NCBI RefSeq assembly: GCF_002915575.1
Contig: NZ_PQGD01000001.1
Location: 124,001 to 188,000, forward strand
From: Superficieibacter electus
GTDB taxonomy: Bacteria; Pseudomonadota; Gammaproteobacteria; Enterobacterales; Enterobacteriaceae
DNA length: 64,000 nt
Reading direction: 5' to 3'
Positions 22,410 to 31,878 of this stretch are shown piece after piece. Numbering within the stretch: position 1 is the first letter of the stretch; each line of letters begins with the position of its first letter. Position numbers and translations under genes: made by a program. The notes beneath the pieces are model-generated. The model was not told where the DNA came from, searched no databases, and was given only the letters and a program-made list of their open reading frames with translations.

Positions 22410-23531
22410 TCAGGACTCCAGCGCGATGGCAACCTCGTAACCGTGGGACTTCAGCAGGGAGTGTTTCTTCGCGGCTTCCAGATCTTTGGCAACCATTTCA
22501 GAGACCATCTCCTGTAGGGTGGTTTCCGGTTTCCAGCCCAGCGTCTGATGCGCTTTGGTCGGATCGCCGAGCAGGGTTTCCACTTCCGCCGGACGGAAGT
22601 AGCGCGGGTCGACGGCAATAATCACATCGCCTGGCTTCACGCCCGGCGCGTCATGACCAGTCACGGAAACCACGATGCCTTTTTCGTCCACGCCTTTGCC
22701 TTCAAAGCGCAGTTTGATGCCCAACTGGGCCGCCGCCATTTCGACAAACTCGCGCACCGAATACTGCACGCCGGTGGCGATAACGAAATCTTCCGGTTTT
22801 TCCTGCTGTAGCATCATCCACTGCATTTTCACGTAGTCTTTGGCGTGGCCCCAGTCGCGCAGGGAATCCATGTTGCCTAGATACAGGCAGGACTCCAGAC
22901 CCTGTGCAATGTTGGCAATCGCGCGGGTAATTTTGCGGGTAACGAAGGTTTCGCCACGGCGCGGGGATTCGTGGTTGAACAGAATGCCGTTGCAGGCGTA
23001 CATGCCGTAGGATTCACGGTAGTTAACGGTGATCCAGTAGGCGTACAGTTTGGCGACCGCATACGGCGAGCGCGGGTAGAACGGGGTGGTTTCTTTCTGC
23101 GGCGTTTCCTGCACCAGGCCGTAAAGCTCTGAGGTGGACGCCTGATAGAAGCGGGTTTTCTTTTCCAGGCCGAGGAAGCGGATCGCTTCCAGCAGACGCA
23201 GGGTGCCCATCGCATCAACATCGGCGGTGTATTCCGGCGATTCGAACGAGACCGCCACGTGGCTCATCGCGCCGAGGTTATAGACTTCGTCCGGCTGCAC
23301 TTCCTGTAGGATACGCGTCAGGTTGGAGGTATCGGTCAGATCGCCGTAGTGCAGATGGAATTTCGGGTTAGTGGCATGCGGATCCTGATAAATGTGATCC
23401 ACGCGCTCGGTGTTGAATGACGAGGCGCGACGTTTAATACCGTGAACCTCATAACCTTTCTCCAGCAGCAATTCTGCCAGATATGACCCGTCCTGCCCGG
23501 TAACGCCGGTAATGAGAGCAACTTTAGACAT
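22410..23531 (-). CDS. gmd: GDP-mannose 4,6-dehydratase
   Basis: First committed step to GDP-L-fucose: converts GDP-mannose to GDP-4-keto-6-deoxy-mannose. The 373-residue short-chain dehydrogenase has [16 protein letters not shown] for [17 protein letters not shown], the active site STSELYG and the Y-x3-K pair in [12 protein letters not shown]. Preceded by a repeat-rich gap after wcaF, which makes it the first gene of a possible second translation block. Confidence 0.98.
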   Translation of the reverse strand: MSKVALITGVTGQDGSYLAELLLEKGYEVHGIKRRASSFNTERVDHIYQDPHATNPKFHLHYGDLTDTSNLTRILQEVQPDEVYNLGAMSHVAVSFESPEYTADVDAMGTLRLLEAIRFLGLEKKTRFYQASTSELYGLVQETPQKETTPFYPRSPYAVAKLYAYWITVNYRESYGMYACNGILFNHESPRRGETFVTRKITRAIANIAQGLESCLYLGNMDSLRDWGHAKDYVKMQWMMLQQEKPEDFVIATGVQYSVREFVEMAAAQLGIKLRFEGKGVDEKGIVVSVTGHDAPGVKPGDVIIAVDPRYFRPAEVETLLGDPTKAHQTLGWKPETTLQEMVSEMVAKDLEAAKKHSLLKSHGYEVAIALES

Positions 23532-23590
23532 AATCAGTTTCCTTTGTTAAACGTGTTGACGTTTGATTCATGTAACGTTGTTGGGGGGGA

Positions 23591-23862
23591 TGGGGAACCA
23601 CCCACACCCCTGCCCTCTCCCTGAGGGAGAGGGGGAAAACCACTGGCGCTGGCCCCGGAGTACATGGCCAAGACCGCTGTAGTCGGGGGCATCGCTAAAC
23701 TATTTCCCCTCACCCCTGCCCTCTCTCCCTCAGGGAGAGAGAGAAAACCACTGGCGCTGGCCCCGGAGTACATGACCGCGATCTCAACGTTGTGGGATAT
23801 CGCGACAACGTTCCCCGGGCTGTCCCCTCTCCCTCAGGGAGAGGGTTAGGGTGAGGGTGGTG
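23591..23862. repeat. Palindromic repeat cluster between gmd and wcaF
   Basis: Two direct copies of a unit with CCCTG, CCCTCTCCCT-AGGGAGAGGG and GAAAACCACTGGCGCTGGCC...GAGTACATG repeat about 108 bp apart (around 23604-23665 and 23709-23774). A third palindrome with TTAGGGTGAGGG follows (23823-23858). The last copy overlaps the wcaF 3' end. No coding potential is evident; the 314-bp gap is almost entirely this repeat. Confidence 0.85.
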
Positions 23863-24397
23863 TCCGCTCGCGCACCACCGTCGCCGGGTTCCCCCGACAA
23901 ATCATGCCGCCGGGCAGCGAGGTAAAAACGCTGCTGCGCGCGCCGACGACCGTGCCGTCGCCAATCGTGACGCCCGGCGCGACAAAGACATCCGTCGCCA
24001 GCCAGCATTTCTCGCCAACCACAATCGGCGTGGCGTTAATATCAAAATGCGTGCTCATATAATCGTGACTGCCGGTGCATAAATAACATTTCTGCGACAC
24101 CACGGAATTTTCGCCAAGGGTAATCTCGCCCAGGGTATATAACACCGCGTCATCGCCTACCCAGGCGTAATCCCCAATGGTTAATTTCCATGGATAGGTA
24201 ATTTTTACCGAGGGTCGAATTACGACGCCTTTACCGATCTTCGCGCCAAATAAGCGCAATAAAAACGCGCGCCAGCGATATAACACCTGTGGCGACCAGG
24301 CAAAAAGCGTTGCCTGAACCGCCCACCATAATTGCACTTTCAGCGCGTTACCGCCGCGAAAACCCCGCGGCACCGAGAAGCCGTTTAATTCCTGCAT
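23846..24397 (-). CDS. wcaF: Colanic acid acetyltransferase WcaF
   Basis: A 183-residue left-handed beta-helix O-acetyltransferase that acetylates a fucose of colanic acid from acetyl-CoA. Hexapeptide repeats run from GAKIGKGVVIRPSV through IGDYAWVGDDAVLY to VFVAPGVTIGDGTVVGARS, with the catalytic His in CTGSHDY. The C terminus (RERTPPSP then TAA) is encoded within a palindromic repeat, so the last residues differ from E. coli. It lies 16 bp after wcaE. Confidence 0.95.
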   Translation of the reverse strand: MQELNGFSVPRGFRGGNALKVQLWWAVQATLFAWSPQVLYRWRAFLLRLFGAKIGKGVVIRPSVKITYPWKLTIGDYAWVGDDAVLYTLGEITLGENSVVSQKCYLCTGSHDYMSTHFDINATPIVVGEKCWLATDVFVAPGVTIGDGTVVGARSSVFTSLPGGMICRGNPATVVRERTPPSP

Positions 24398-24413
24398 TGG
24401 TTTTCCTTATATT

Positions 24414-25160
24414 TTAGGATTTGTTATATAAGGCCTTAGTTTTGCCCGTCGTGCGCAGGCGTAATAAATAAGACAATTCCGCCAGTACGCCCGGCACCCG
24501 CAAAATGGTACGCTGGACTTTTTTAGCATCGCGGCACAATTCCAGATTATTGGACGTTGACACGCCGCCCATCGAAAACTCTGAAACCAGACCGTTAATC
24601 CGCTCAAACTTATAGCCTTTCTTATAGAGCTTTGCGGCTAAGGCATAATCGGAAGAGACGCGATATTGCAGATCGTACGGATAATTTTTTAATCCCATCA
24701 GCGGGAAAAAGATCGCCTGATGGCTGGCGGGCAGGCTGTGGTAAATATACCAGCCGCGTTTGGCGCTACGGCGAATTTTCGTTCCGTCACCAAAATCCAG
24801 CAGCGCATCGCCGATATACATGGCGTTCTCTTTTTTGTCCGCCAGCTGGCGAACAAACTGCGCCACGTCCGGGTGAAAAATGTCGCCGGAGTTAAGGAAG
24901 ATGGCAAACTTGCCCTGCGCCATATCAATGCCTTTATTCATGGCATCATACAGGCCGTTATCTCTCTCGCTGATGTAGCGTAAGTGGTACTCACCGTTCA
25001 GATTTTCCAGGAACTCCGCGGTGCCGTCTGCGGAGCCGCCATCCACCACAATCCACTCAAACTCAATGTTCTTTTCGCGCGCCAGGTGCGCCAGCGACCG
25101 CCACGTTTTTACCACTCCATCGTAATTACGAAAGGCAACAGTAATGACACTTAACAGCAT
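24414..25160 (-). CDS. wcaE: Colanic acid glycosyltransferase WcaE
   Basis: A 248-residue GT2 inverting glycosyltransferase of the GT-A fold. It starts [20 protein letters not shown], has the nucleotide region [16 protein letters not shown] and the acceptor/donor block [19 protein letters not shown], then [11 protein letters not shown] carrying the acidic metal site. It acts on the lipid-linked colanic precursor in the cytoplasm. Its start is 10 bp after wcaD. Confidence 0.95.
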   Translation of the reverse strand: MLLSVITVAFRNYDGVVKTWRSLAHLAREKNIEFEWIVVDGGSADGTAEFLENLNGEYHLRYISERDNGLYDAMNKGIDMAQGKFAIFLNSGDIFHPDVAQFVRQLADKKENAMYIGDALLDFGDGTKIRRSAKRGWYIYHSLPASHQAIFFPLMGLKNYPYDLQYRVSSDYALAAKLYKKGYKFERINGLVSEFSMGGVSTSNNLELCRDAKKVQRTILRVPGVLAELSYLLRLRTTGKTKALYNKS

Positions 25161-25170
25161 CTGACTTTCC

Positions 25171-26394
25171 TCATCTGGCCTGCACGATATTTAGCGCCTT
25201 GCGCAAAATAAACGGACAAACAATTAAAAACGCATATTCCGGGCTAAATATTGAGCCGGTAAAAAACAGTGACACTGGCGTAAAAAGATACAGCTGAACG
25301 CCATAGTTTTGGTTATTACCAAAAGCCTGTATCGCCATTTTTGCAACTTTGAATAAATACCATAGCGTCAGAAATACGGCGATCCATGAAAAATAAATAA
25401 TTAACAGATACAGGCCATTGTCTATTGTTTTTCCGACGTCCGCACCGTTAAAGATTCCGAATGATGCGACATATTCATAAAGTGAGCCGAATCTGACAAC
25501 GCCGTCAATACTGGTTAATGAATGGCCAACCATCACCAGCGGTCCCACAATACGGTAATAGGATGACGTTCCTTCGGTCCCCAGCTCTCCCAGACGTCCG
25601 GCGATATAGGGCATCGCGAAAAATACGCCAACCAGGAAAAAGGCCAGGGAGATAATCGCCAGCGGCAGTCGTTTTCTGATCGCCTCTTTATTTAAATACT
25701 GAAAGGCCCACTCCAGCAGGTAAAAAAGAATAAAGGTCATTACCCCTGAAAAAGAACCTGAAAGTACTATCCCTGCGAGGATCATACCATCGGTCTTTGG
25801 TGTTTTGATACCAAACTGTTTGATGCTGAGCCAAATTGAGATTAGTGCCAGAGCGAAAAACGCTGGTTCAAAATAAAGTGCGGTAGTACGTTTACCACCA
25901 TATTTGATAAAGTTCAGTACATAGCTATTACTGTAAATAAGATATTTCGAAATTATTTCAATTAAACTACTGCCACCGCTGAGAATAATCTGCGCCATTT
26001 CAACGGCCGCCAGCATTACCACCAGCGTAACAACCAGATAGAAAAAGCGCAGGATCTTGCGATGGTTATGCGGCGAGATGGTTTTAAAGCGGATACTCCA
26101 CACCATCCCAATGATAATCACGATATAGACGAACAGCATGGTCGAGGTGACATATTTGCTGGCGTCAAGTGATTGACCAAACACAAAGTTGTAGAGCGTC
26201 AACCCTGCCCCGGCTCCCAGCGCAATCATCAGCTTTTTGAGGCTGATTTTGTCAATAAACAGCAGCAACAGCAGCGGCAGAAAGGTCACGATGGTGACCG
26301 GAAAGCTCTCCCCCAGCTGGACAATTTTGACGTTGACCAGCAGGTAGATCAGCGGCAGCAGCAGATAGCTACAGATTCTGATAGAACGAGACAT
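25171..26394 (-). CDS. wcaD: Colanic acid polymerase WcaD
   Basis: A 407-residue inner-membrane protein with about 10-12 helices, the Wzy-type polymerase for colanic acid repeat units. It starts [20 protein letters not shown] and has a large extracytoplasmic loop around [20 protein letters not shown] and [19 protein letters not shown], as in E. coli. Its first 26 bases overlap the wcaC 3' end, indicating coupling. Confidence 0.95.
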   Translation of the reverse strand: MSRSIRICSYLLLPLIYLLVNVKIVQLGESFPVTIVTFLPLLLLLFIDKISLKKLMIALGAGAGLTLYNFVFGQSLDASKYVTSTMLFVYIVIIIGMVWSIRFKTISPHNHRKILRFFYLVVTLVVMLAAVEMAQIILSGGSSLIEIISKYLIYSNSYVLNFIKYGGKRTTALYFEPAFFALALISIWLSIKQFGIKTPKTDGMILAGIVLSGSFSGVMTFILFYLLEWAFQYLNKEAIRKRLPLAIISLAFFLVGVFFAMPYIAGRLGELGTEGTSSYYRIVGPLVMVGHSLTSIDGVVRFGSLYEYVASFGIFNGADVGKTIDNGLYLLIIYFSWIAVFLTLWYLFKVAKMAIQAFGNNQNYGVQLYLFTPVSLFFTGSIFSPEYAFLIVCPFILRKALNIVQAR

Positions 26395-27583
26395 ATTCCT
26401 CCAGCATCTGTTGTCCGCTATAGGCCACGCGGCTGCGTTGATGAAACGCCGAGTGAGTGGTATTGAAAACCGCCTGGGCGATCGCCTCTCTTCCCTGCTG
26501 TACCAGCGTTAAGATGTCATCATCATCCAGCGTCACGCCGCCGGATTTATGCAGCACTTCCTGCGCCGCCTCGCTGTGGGTGGCGATGACCGGTACGCCA
26601 ATCGACAACGCCTCGCAGAGGATCAGCGGATAGTTATCCACCCTGGAGGTAAACAGCAGCGCATCCATTTGATTCAGATCGGTCATCAGCTGGCGCTTGT
26701 CGGTCAGAAAGCCGTGATTCACCACGTTCTTTCCCTCGAAAGGAGAGAATTTACCGAAGGTATGCACCTCAACCGCCTCGCCCAGAGCGATCACATCACG
26801 CACCAGCTGTTGATTCGTTTTGCCGTCGTAGCGCAGGTCGTGCGCCACCACCGCAATTTTGGGTGTTCCGGCCGGGGCGACCGGGGCCAGACCCGCCAGA
26901 ATGGTCTCGGTGGCAACGTCGATACCGTTGTTGATGATCAGGCAGCGGCCCTTGCCGTACAGGGTGTTAAACGCGTCGGCAACGTGCTGACTCGGCGAAA
27001 TAAACTGGCAGCCGAGGGCCAGCATTTCGTGGATCAGCAGACGCTTTTTATCCACCAGTTGATGAGCGCGATCGACGTTAACCGGCGGATAGTTGGTCAA
27101 CGTCGGGCACTGTTGGCAGCCGGATTTCCAGCCATCGCAACCGTCGAGAAACGCGCAGCGTCCGGTGACGCTCCAGTGATCGTGCAGCGTCCAGACCAGT
27201 CTGACGTCATGCTTGTGCGCTTTCACCCGCTGGCAAAAATCCACCAGCCGATCAAAGTTCAGCCAGTAGCTGTGTACCACGTGAAAATGCAGTACCACCG
27301 GCCCCTCAGTGCGGGTGACGGTGCGATATAAATTATCCAGATTGCCAAACACATCACGATTGAACAGGCGAAACAGCGCCAGATTTGCCATAGAGGTCAG
27401 GCGTGGCGTATGGCGGATGACATTCGGGTAAGCATCGTGACTGACGCTCTTTTTGCCGCCCTTGCCGTAGCCATAAACGAAGCGCGAGTACAGCCCCTGT
27501 TGCAGCGCACGCTGATGGAGATCCAGCGCGACCCCTGCCGCCCCGCCCTCGGCGAGACGAACGTTAAATTGCAGAATATTCAT
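26369..27583 (-). CDS. wcaC: Colanic acid glycosyltransferase WcaC
   Basis: A 404-residue GT4 enzyme thought to add a galactose to the colanic acid unit. The N terminus MNILQFNVRLAEGGAAGVA and the Cys-rich block FLDGCDGWKSGCQQCPTL are diagnostic of WcaC. The donor half contains LTDKRQLMTDLNQMDALLF and the E-x7-E motif region LILCEALSIGVPVIATHS. The start overlaps wcaB by 4 bp and the end overlaps wcaD by 26 bp. Confidence 0.95.
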   Translation of the reverse strand: MNILQFNVRLAEGGAAGVALDLHQRALQQGLYSRFVYGYGKGGKKSVSHDAYPNVIRHTPRLTSMANLALFRLFNRDVFGNLDNLYRTVTRTEGPVVLHFHVVHSYWLNFDRLVDFCQRVKAHKHDVRLVWTLHDHWSVTGRCAFLDGCDGWKSGCQQCPTLTNYPPVNVDRAHQLVDKKRLLIHEMLALGCQFISPSQHVADAFNTLYGKGRCLIINNGIDVATETILAGLAPVAPAGTPKIAVVAHDLRYDGKTNQQLVRDVIALGEAVEVHTFGKFSPFEGKNVVNHGFLTDKRQLMTDLNQMDALLFTSRVDNYPLILCEALSIGVPVIATHSEAAQEVLHKSGGVTLDDDDILTLVQQGREAIAQAVFNTTHSAFHQRSRVAYSGQQMLEEYVSFYQNL

Positions 27584-28071
27584 TGGCTCACCTTTATGCG
27601 CGCTTTCTCACCGACGACCAGCGCATTATCCGGCACGCTGTCAAGCACCACGCTACCCGCGCCCACTCTGACGTTATTGCCGATGGTGATATCGCCGGTA
27701 ATGATGACGTTCGCGCCCAGTTCAACGCCGTTGCCAATCACCGGACAGGCGAGACTTTCCGCGCCACGATTGCCGATAGTCACGCCGTGGCGCAGGGTGA
27801 AATCATCACCGGCGATGACGTTTTTGTTTATCACCACCGCGTAGCCATGATGAATAGTGAAGCGGCGACCAATCGTCGCCCCCGCCTGAATTTCATAGCC
27901 GAACAGACATTCGGTCAGGAAGCGATAAAGCACCAGCACCGGCGCGGCCCACAGATTGTTGAGCACGTTTTTCTTGCGCCACACCGAGCAGAAATGGGCG
28001 ATGCGGTAGGCCACTACCATGCAGCACGGACGCAGGCTCCAGCTATTCGCGCGTAAATCTTCCAGCAGCAT
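27580..28071 (-). CDS. wcaB: Colanic acid acetyltransferase WcaB
   Basis: A 163-residue serine-acetyltransferase-like left-handed beta-helix enzyme. The N-terminal helical part (MLLEDLRANSWSLRP) precedes hexapeptide repeats IQAGATIGRRFTIHHGY..., VIAGDDFTLRHGVTIGN and GANVIITGDITIGNNV; His in the HHG block is the likely catalytic base. It acetylates a colanic acid fucose. Its start touches the wcaA stop (1-bp overlap) and its end overlaps wcaC. Confidence 0.95.
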   Translation of the reverse strand: MLLEDLRANSWSLRPCCMVVAYRIAHFCSVWRKKNVLNNLWAAPVLVLYRFLTECLFGYEIQAGATIGRRFTIHHGYAVVINKNVIAGDDFTLRHGVTIGNRGAESLACPVIGNGVELGANVIITGDITIGNNVRVGAGSVVLDSVPDNALVVGEKARIKVSQ

Positions 28072-28916
28072 TACTTCCCCCGCAGGCCGTCGGCCAGACG
28101 TTTACCGTTGCGCACCGAGAGCAGCGTCAGCAGCGTGCGCCAGTTCATGCGTTTGTTACGGATCTGATAGAGCGTAAACAGCTGATATTTTTTGCTGGCG
28201 CGGTCGAATTTGTCTTTGTGCTTGCGGTAAAACTGGAAATAGCCTGAGAATTTTTTCGGCGATGAGGTGATGCGCATTTCGCCGTGATTAACGTGCAGAA
28301 TTTGCGTCGCCTCTTCCACTTTCCACGGCTCGCCGTACTCCACCACCATGCGCAGGAACATATCGTGGTCCTGCGCTGCCTTCAGGTTGATATCAAACAG
28401 GCTCTCTTTAAAGCGCTGAGCGTAGCTGAACACCTGATTGCCAATAATATTGCGCTTATAGAAGCGTTTGCGTGTATAGGGCGACTTCGGATACAGCGGC
28501 AGGCTGGCAGGTTGAGAGTAAACCTCGCCTTCGCACACGTAGTCATTGGCGTACAGAAACGCATGGGTGACCAGTTGATGCTGATGCTCAAGGAACAACG
28601 AGAGGCGATTCGGCGTCCATTCGTCGTCATCATCAATACCGGTAATAAAACGCCCTGTTGCCTGCCCGATGGCCTGATTTCTCACCGCGCAGGCTCCGGA
28701 GTTAAAATCGTTATGAATATACTTCATGCGCGGGTCGTTCAGTTCGGCGACAAACTGTTGTAGCTGCTCGAAGCTGGCGGAACAGTCGTCAACGATAAAC
28801 ATTTCCCAGTGCGGATAATCCTGACGCAGCACCGATTTTATCGCGCGGATCGCCAGCTGCTGCCGATTCCAGGTTGGCATATAGATGGAGATCAGTGGTG
28901 TATTGGTCGTGCTCAT
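28071..28916 (-). CDS. wcaA: Colanic acid glycosyltransferase WcaA
   Basis: A 281-residue GT2 enzyme. It starts MSTTNTPLISIYMPTWNRQQ, has the nucleotide region MFIVDDCSASFEQL and the metal site FITGIDDDDEWTPNRL. The frame stays open upstream to 29204 through tandem repeats, but the ATG at 28916 gives the conserved start and has GGAG about 8 bases upstream; the longer form would add a repeat-encoded tail unlike any WcaA. It follows wzc across a 347-bp repeat-filled gap. Confidence 0.95.
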   Translation of the reverse strand: MSTTNTPLISIYMPTWNRQQLAIRAIKSVLRQDYPHWEMFIVDDCSASFEQLQQFVAELNDPRMKYIHNDFNSGACAVRNQAIGQATGRFITGIDDDDEWTPNRLSLFLEHQHQLVTHAFLYANDYVCEGEVYSQPASLPLYPKSPYTRKRFYKRNIIGNQVFSYAQRFKESLFDINLKAAQDHDMFLRMVVEYGEPWKVEEATQILHVNHGEMRITSSPKKFSGYFQFYRKHKDKFDRASKKYQLFTLYQIRNKRMNWRTLLTLLSVRNGKRLADGLRGK

Positions 28917-28940
28917 TTTCCATTCTCCGAAGGATGTTTC

Positions 28941-29259
28941 ACCCTCACCCCTGCCCTCTCCCTGAGGGAGAGGGAGAAAACCCATATAACAGGCCGCGTA
29001 GCCTGTTCCAGAAACCCTGGCTGCAATCAATGCCGGGCGGTCCCCTCTCCCTGAGGGAGAGGGAGAAACCCCACATAACAGGCCGCGTAGCCTGCGCCGG
29101 AAACCCTGGCTGCAATCAATGCCGGGCGGTCCCCTCTCCCTGGGAGAGAGGGAGAAACCCCACATAACAGGCCGCGTAGCCTGCGCCGGAATCCCTGGCT
29201 GCAATCGATGCCGGGCGGTCCCCTCTCCCTGGGGGAGAGGGCTAGGGTGAGGGCGGTAA
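28941..29259. repeat. Tandem 89-bp repeat array between wzc and wcaA
   Basis: Three 89-bp direct repeats start at 28954, 29043 and 29132, followed by a partial fourth from 29221. Each begins with the palindrome CCCTCTCCCT-GGGAGAGGG and continues with AACAGGCCGCGTAGCCTG and CCCTGGCTGCAATC-ATGCCGGGCGGT. The outer ends are CCCTCACCCC (left) and TAGGGTGAGGG (right), inverted to each other. The array fills the wzc-wcaA gap. Confidence 0.92.
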
Positions 29260-29263
29260 CGCG

Positions 29264-31426
29264 TTACTTAGAATCTGACTTGTACTCGTACTCGTAGTAC
29301 CCGTAATCCTGATAGCCCGTCGCACGTCGGAAGATGGAGTTCAGGACCACGCCTTTCACCGGAATACCGTTTTGTTCAAAGCGACTGATACTGGTTTCAA
29401 CTTCGCGCAGGGTGTTCACCGCATAGCGCACCACCATCAGCGTGGTCCCGGCATAGCGTGCCACCACGGCGGCGTCGGTGACGGCGAGGATTGGCGGGGT
29501 ATCAATTAACACCAGGTCATAGTTTTTGCTGGCCCAGCTAATCAATTCGCCAAAACGATCGCTCATCAACAGCTCTGACGGGTTTGGCGGCACCTGGCCG
29601 CGCGGGACGAGGTCAAAGTTGGTGATCGAGGTGGGTCTGGCGCAGGAAGCAATCTCGCCTTTTTCGATCAGAATGTCCGACAGGCCGTTAATGTTGGTGG
29701 TGCCCATCAGTTCATGGGTGTAGCCCTTACGCATATCGCAGTCGATCAGCAGCACGCGTTTGTTGGTCTGGCTGATCACCGCCGCCAGATTGGCGCAGAC
29801 AAAGGTTTTACCAATTGACGGGCTGACCCCGGTCATCATCACTACGTTGTTGCTGGCCTGCATCATGGCAAAGTGCAGGCGGGTGCGCAGGCTACGAATG
29901 GCTTCAATCGCCAGGTCGGTCGGATTGCCCACGGCCAGAAGCTGACTCTGTTTATAGCGCTTCACGCCTTTGGAGGTGGTCACACGGTCGCGCGTTTTCT
30001 GCCATTCCGAGAGCGGGATGCTGGCGTAAACGCTAATGCCACGTTCTTCCAGGACCTGCGGACTTTCCACACCGCGTCGCAGCAGGGAGAACAGCAGCAC
30101 GCCAACGATAGAGGCGATCAGCCCGAACAGGATGCTGCCGAGGATAATCAGCCCTTTCTTCGGTTTCAGCACGCCCGGTTGGGTGATGGCGTCATCGACG
30201 ATACGCACATCGCCAACGGTGCTGGCTTCGGTGATTTTCAACTCCTGTTGCTTGTTCAGCAGTTGCATGTAGACCTGCTGGCCGGATTCCACGTCACGGG
30301 TCAGACGCAGGATCTCCTGCTGAGTTTTCGGCATCGCCGTCACGCGTTTGTTAAGCTGCGCTTTTTCCTGCTCAAGCGCCTGACGTTTTTCCATCAGCGT
30401 GCGGTAAGCCGGGTGACGTTTGGTGTAGAGCTTGGAGATTTCGGCTTCTTTGAAGGTCAGTTCGTTGAGCTGGGCATCAATGTTAACCATCGAATCCAGC
30501 ACCGATTTTGCTTCCAGCGGCAAATCGACCGAATCTTTTGTCTGGCGGAAAGCGTTGAGTTTATTCTCCGCCACGTCCAGGTTGGCTCGCACTTCCGGTA
30601 GCTGTTTCTGAAGGAAGGCAAGGCTTTTCGACGCTTCTTCCGATTTGCGCGCCACGTTTTGTTTTACGTAATTGTGGGTAATGCTGTTCAGAATGTCGCG
30701 AATCTGCTCGCGGTCTTCACCGGTATAGGTCAGGGTGAGTACGCCAGTATCCTTTCCGTCTTCGGTCACGGTCAGGTTATTTTGCAGCGTATTGATCATG
30801 CCGAGCGTGGAGAATTTGGTGACCGTAAACTCCGTATCAGGACGCGCATGAATGGCGTCGACCATCAGTTTTACACCATCCTGCTCCAGCAGTTTCCCCA
30901 CCTGGCCGTCAGCACTGACCCCGCCGTCGCTGGTCAGACGATAGTGCTGTTTGTCCAGCACTTGCAGCGTAAAGACGTCCTGCCCCATTCCCTTCGGCAA
31001 GGTAAAGGTCGTGACGTTGACCGTCTCATTCTGGCGGCCCATCAGACGTTCCCAGCCATCGCCGATCAGCGGCAGGGTATTTTTGGTGACGGCGATATCG
31101 AGGTCCAGATCGTCCACCGTCTGTCCCAGTACCAGACGCGACTGCACCAGCTTGATTTCCGCTTCTGAGGCGGGCGGCTTGTTGGTCAACGCGCTGTTAA
31201 TATCCTGCACCAGCGCGCTACCCTGGTTCTGCTCAATGCGCACCAGCGCATCAGCACTGTAAATCGGCGTGGCAAACAAGGTGTAAATAATGGCGATCAG
31301 CGCAAACAGCGCCGTAACGCCGAGCACCCACCATTTCGCCTCAATGACAGTGCCAACGAGGCGGCCAATATCGATTTCATCGCTGGCCGCACCGGAGGCG
31401 GCAGAAGGTTGTACTTTATCAGTCAT
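29264..31426 (-). CDS. wzc: Tyrosine autokinase Wzc
   Basis: A 720-residue bacterial tyrosine kinase and co-polymerase that controls colanic acid chain length and export with Wza. N-terminal Wzz-type region with helices near 32-52 and 425-445 flanks a large periplasmic domain with coiled-coil stretches. The cytosolic kinase has Walker A GVSPSIGKTFVCANLAA, Walker A' LLIDCDMRKG, Walker B VLIDTPP and a tyrosine cluster tail YQDYGYYEYEYKSDSK for autophosphorylation. The ATG at 31426 (MTDKVQP) is chosen over an upstream start at 31462 because it matches the family length. Confidence 0.97.
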   Translation of the reverse strand: MTDKVQPSAASGAASDEIDIGRLVGTVIEAKWWVLGVTALFALIAIIYTLFATPIYSADALVRIEQNQGSALVQDINSALTNKPPASEAEIKLVQSRLVLGQTVDDLDLDIAVTKNTLPLIGDGWERLMGRQNETVNVTTFTLPKGMGQDVFTLQVLDKQHYRLTSDGGVSADGQVGKLLEQDGVKLMVDAIHARPDTEFTVTKFSTLGMINTLQNNLTVTEDGKDTGVLTLTYTGEDREQIRDILNSITHNYVKQNVARKSEEASKSLAFLQKQLPEVRANLDVAENKLNAFRQTKDSVDLPLEAKSVLDSMVNIDAQLNELTFKEAEISKLYTKRHPAYRTLMEKRQALEQEKAQLNKRVTAMPKTQQEILRLTRDVESGQQVYMQLLNKQQELKITEASTVGDVRIVDDAITQPGVLKPKKGLIILGSILFGLIASIVGVLLFSLLRRGVESPQVLEERGISVYASIPLSEWQKTRDRVTTSKGVKRYKQSQLLAVGNPTDLAIEAIRSLRTRLHFAMMQASNNVVMMTGVSPSIGKTFVCANLAAVISQTNKRVLLIDCDMRKGYTHELMGTTNINGLSDILIEKGEIASCARPTSITNFDLVPRGQVPPNPSELLMSDRFGELISWASKNYDLVLIDTPPILAVTDAAVVARYAGTTLMVVRYAVNTLREVETSISRFEQNGIPVKGVVLNSIFRRATGYQDYGYYEYEYKSDSK

Positions 31427-31428
31427 TG

Positions 31429-31872
31429 TTATCCCTGCTGAACGTTCAGTGCCTGCGCCCACTGGCGGGCAGATTGATCGAGTAAGGCATACACCGCATC
31501 AAACGCATCGCGGCTTTTGCGGTACGGGTCGGGGATTTCACGCTCGCTATCCCAGTGACCAAACAGCATCACTTTGCCGCGCATCTCCGGGACGATTTCA
31601 CACAGCGCGGCGATATGCTTTTTCTCCATCACGAGGATCAGGTCGTGCTCCTGGCACATGCGCCGGGTGATCTGCCGGGCGATATGGCCGTCAAGCGAAA
31701 GCTGATGCGCCCCGGCTGCGCTGACCGCACTGGCATCGGCCCCCTTCCCCGCCAGCGCGCCGAGCCCGGCAGAGGTCACGGTGAGCTGGGATGAATAGTG
31801 CCGTAGCAGGCGCTCAGCCGTGGGGGAACGACAAATATTCCCCACACAAACCACTAAGATTTTGTTAAACAT
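31429..31872 (-). CDS. wzb: Low-molecular-weight protein tyrosine phosphatase Wzb
   Basis: Removes phosphates from the Wzc tyrosine tail, allowing the Wzc cycle that drives polymerisation. It has the signature loop VVCVGNICRSPTAERLL, with the C-x5-R-S catalytic site near residue 9, and the C-terminal acid loop with DPYRKS containing the general-acid Asp. The frame is open to a GTG at 31875, but the ATG at 31872 gives the standard 147 residues. It lies 6 bp after wza and 2 bp before wzc. Confidence 0.97.
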   Translation of the reverse strand: MFNKILVVCVGNICRSPTAERLLRHYSSQLTVTSAGLGALAGKGADASAVSAAGAHQLSLDGHIARQITRRMCQEHDLILVMEKKHIAALCEIVPEMRGKVMLFGHWDSEREIPDPYRKSRDAFDAVYALLDQSARQWAQALNVQQG

Positions 31873-31878
31873 CACGCG

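Noticed and set aside
28917-29204. N-terminal extension of wcaA by 96 codons
   Set aside because: The extension is encoded by the 89-bp tandem repeats, has no counterpart in WcaA proteins, and the ATG at 28916 has a good ribosome site and the conserved start MSTTN.
28954-29259. CRISPR-like array
   Set aside because: Units are contiguous direct repeats of 89 bp with no unique spacers and no cas genes nearby.
31427-31462. Upstream start for wzc
   Set aside because: It overlaps wzb, and the start at 31426 gives the exact 720-residue family length.
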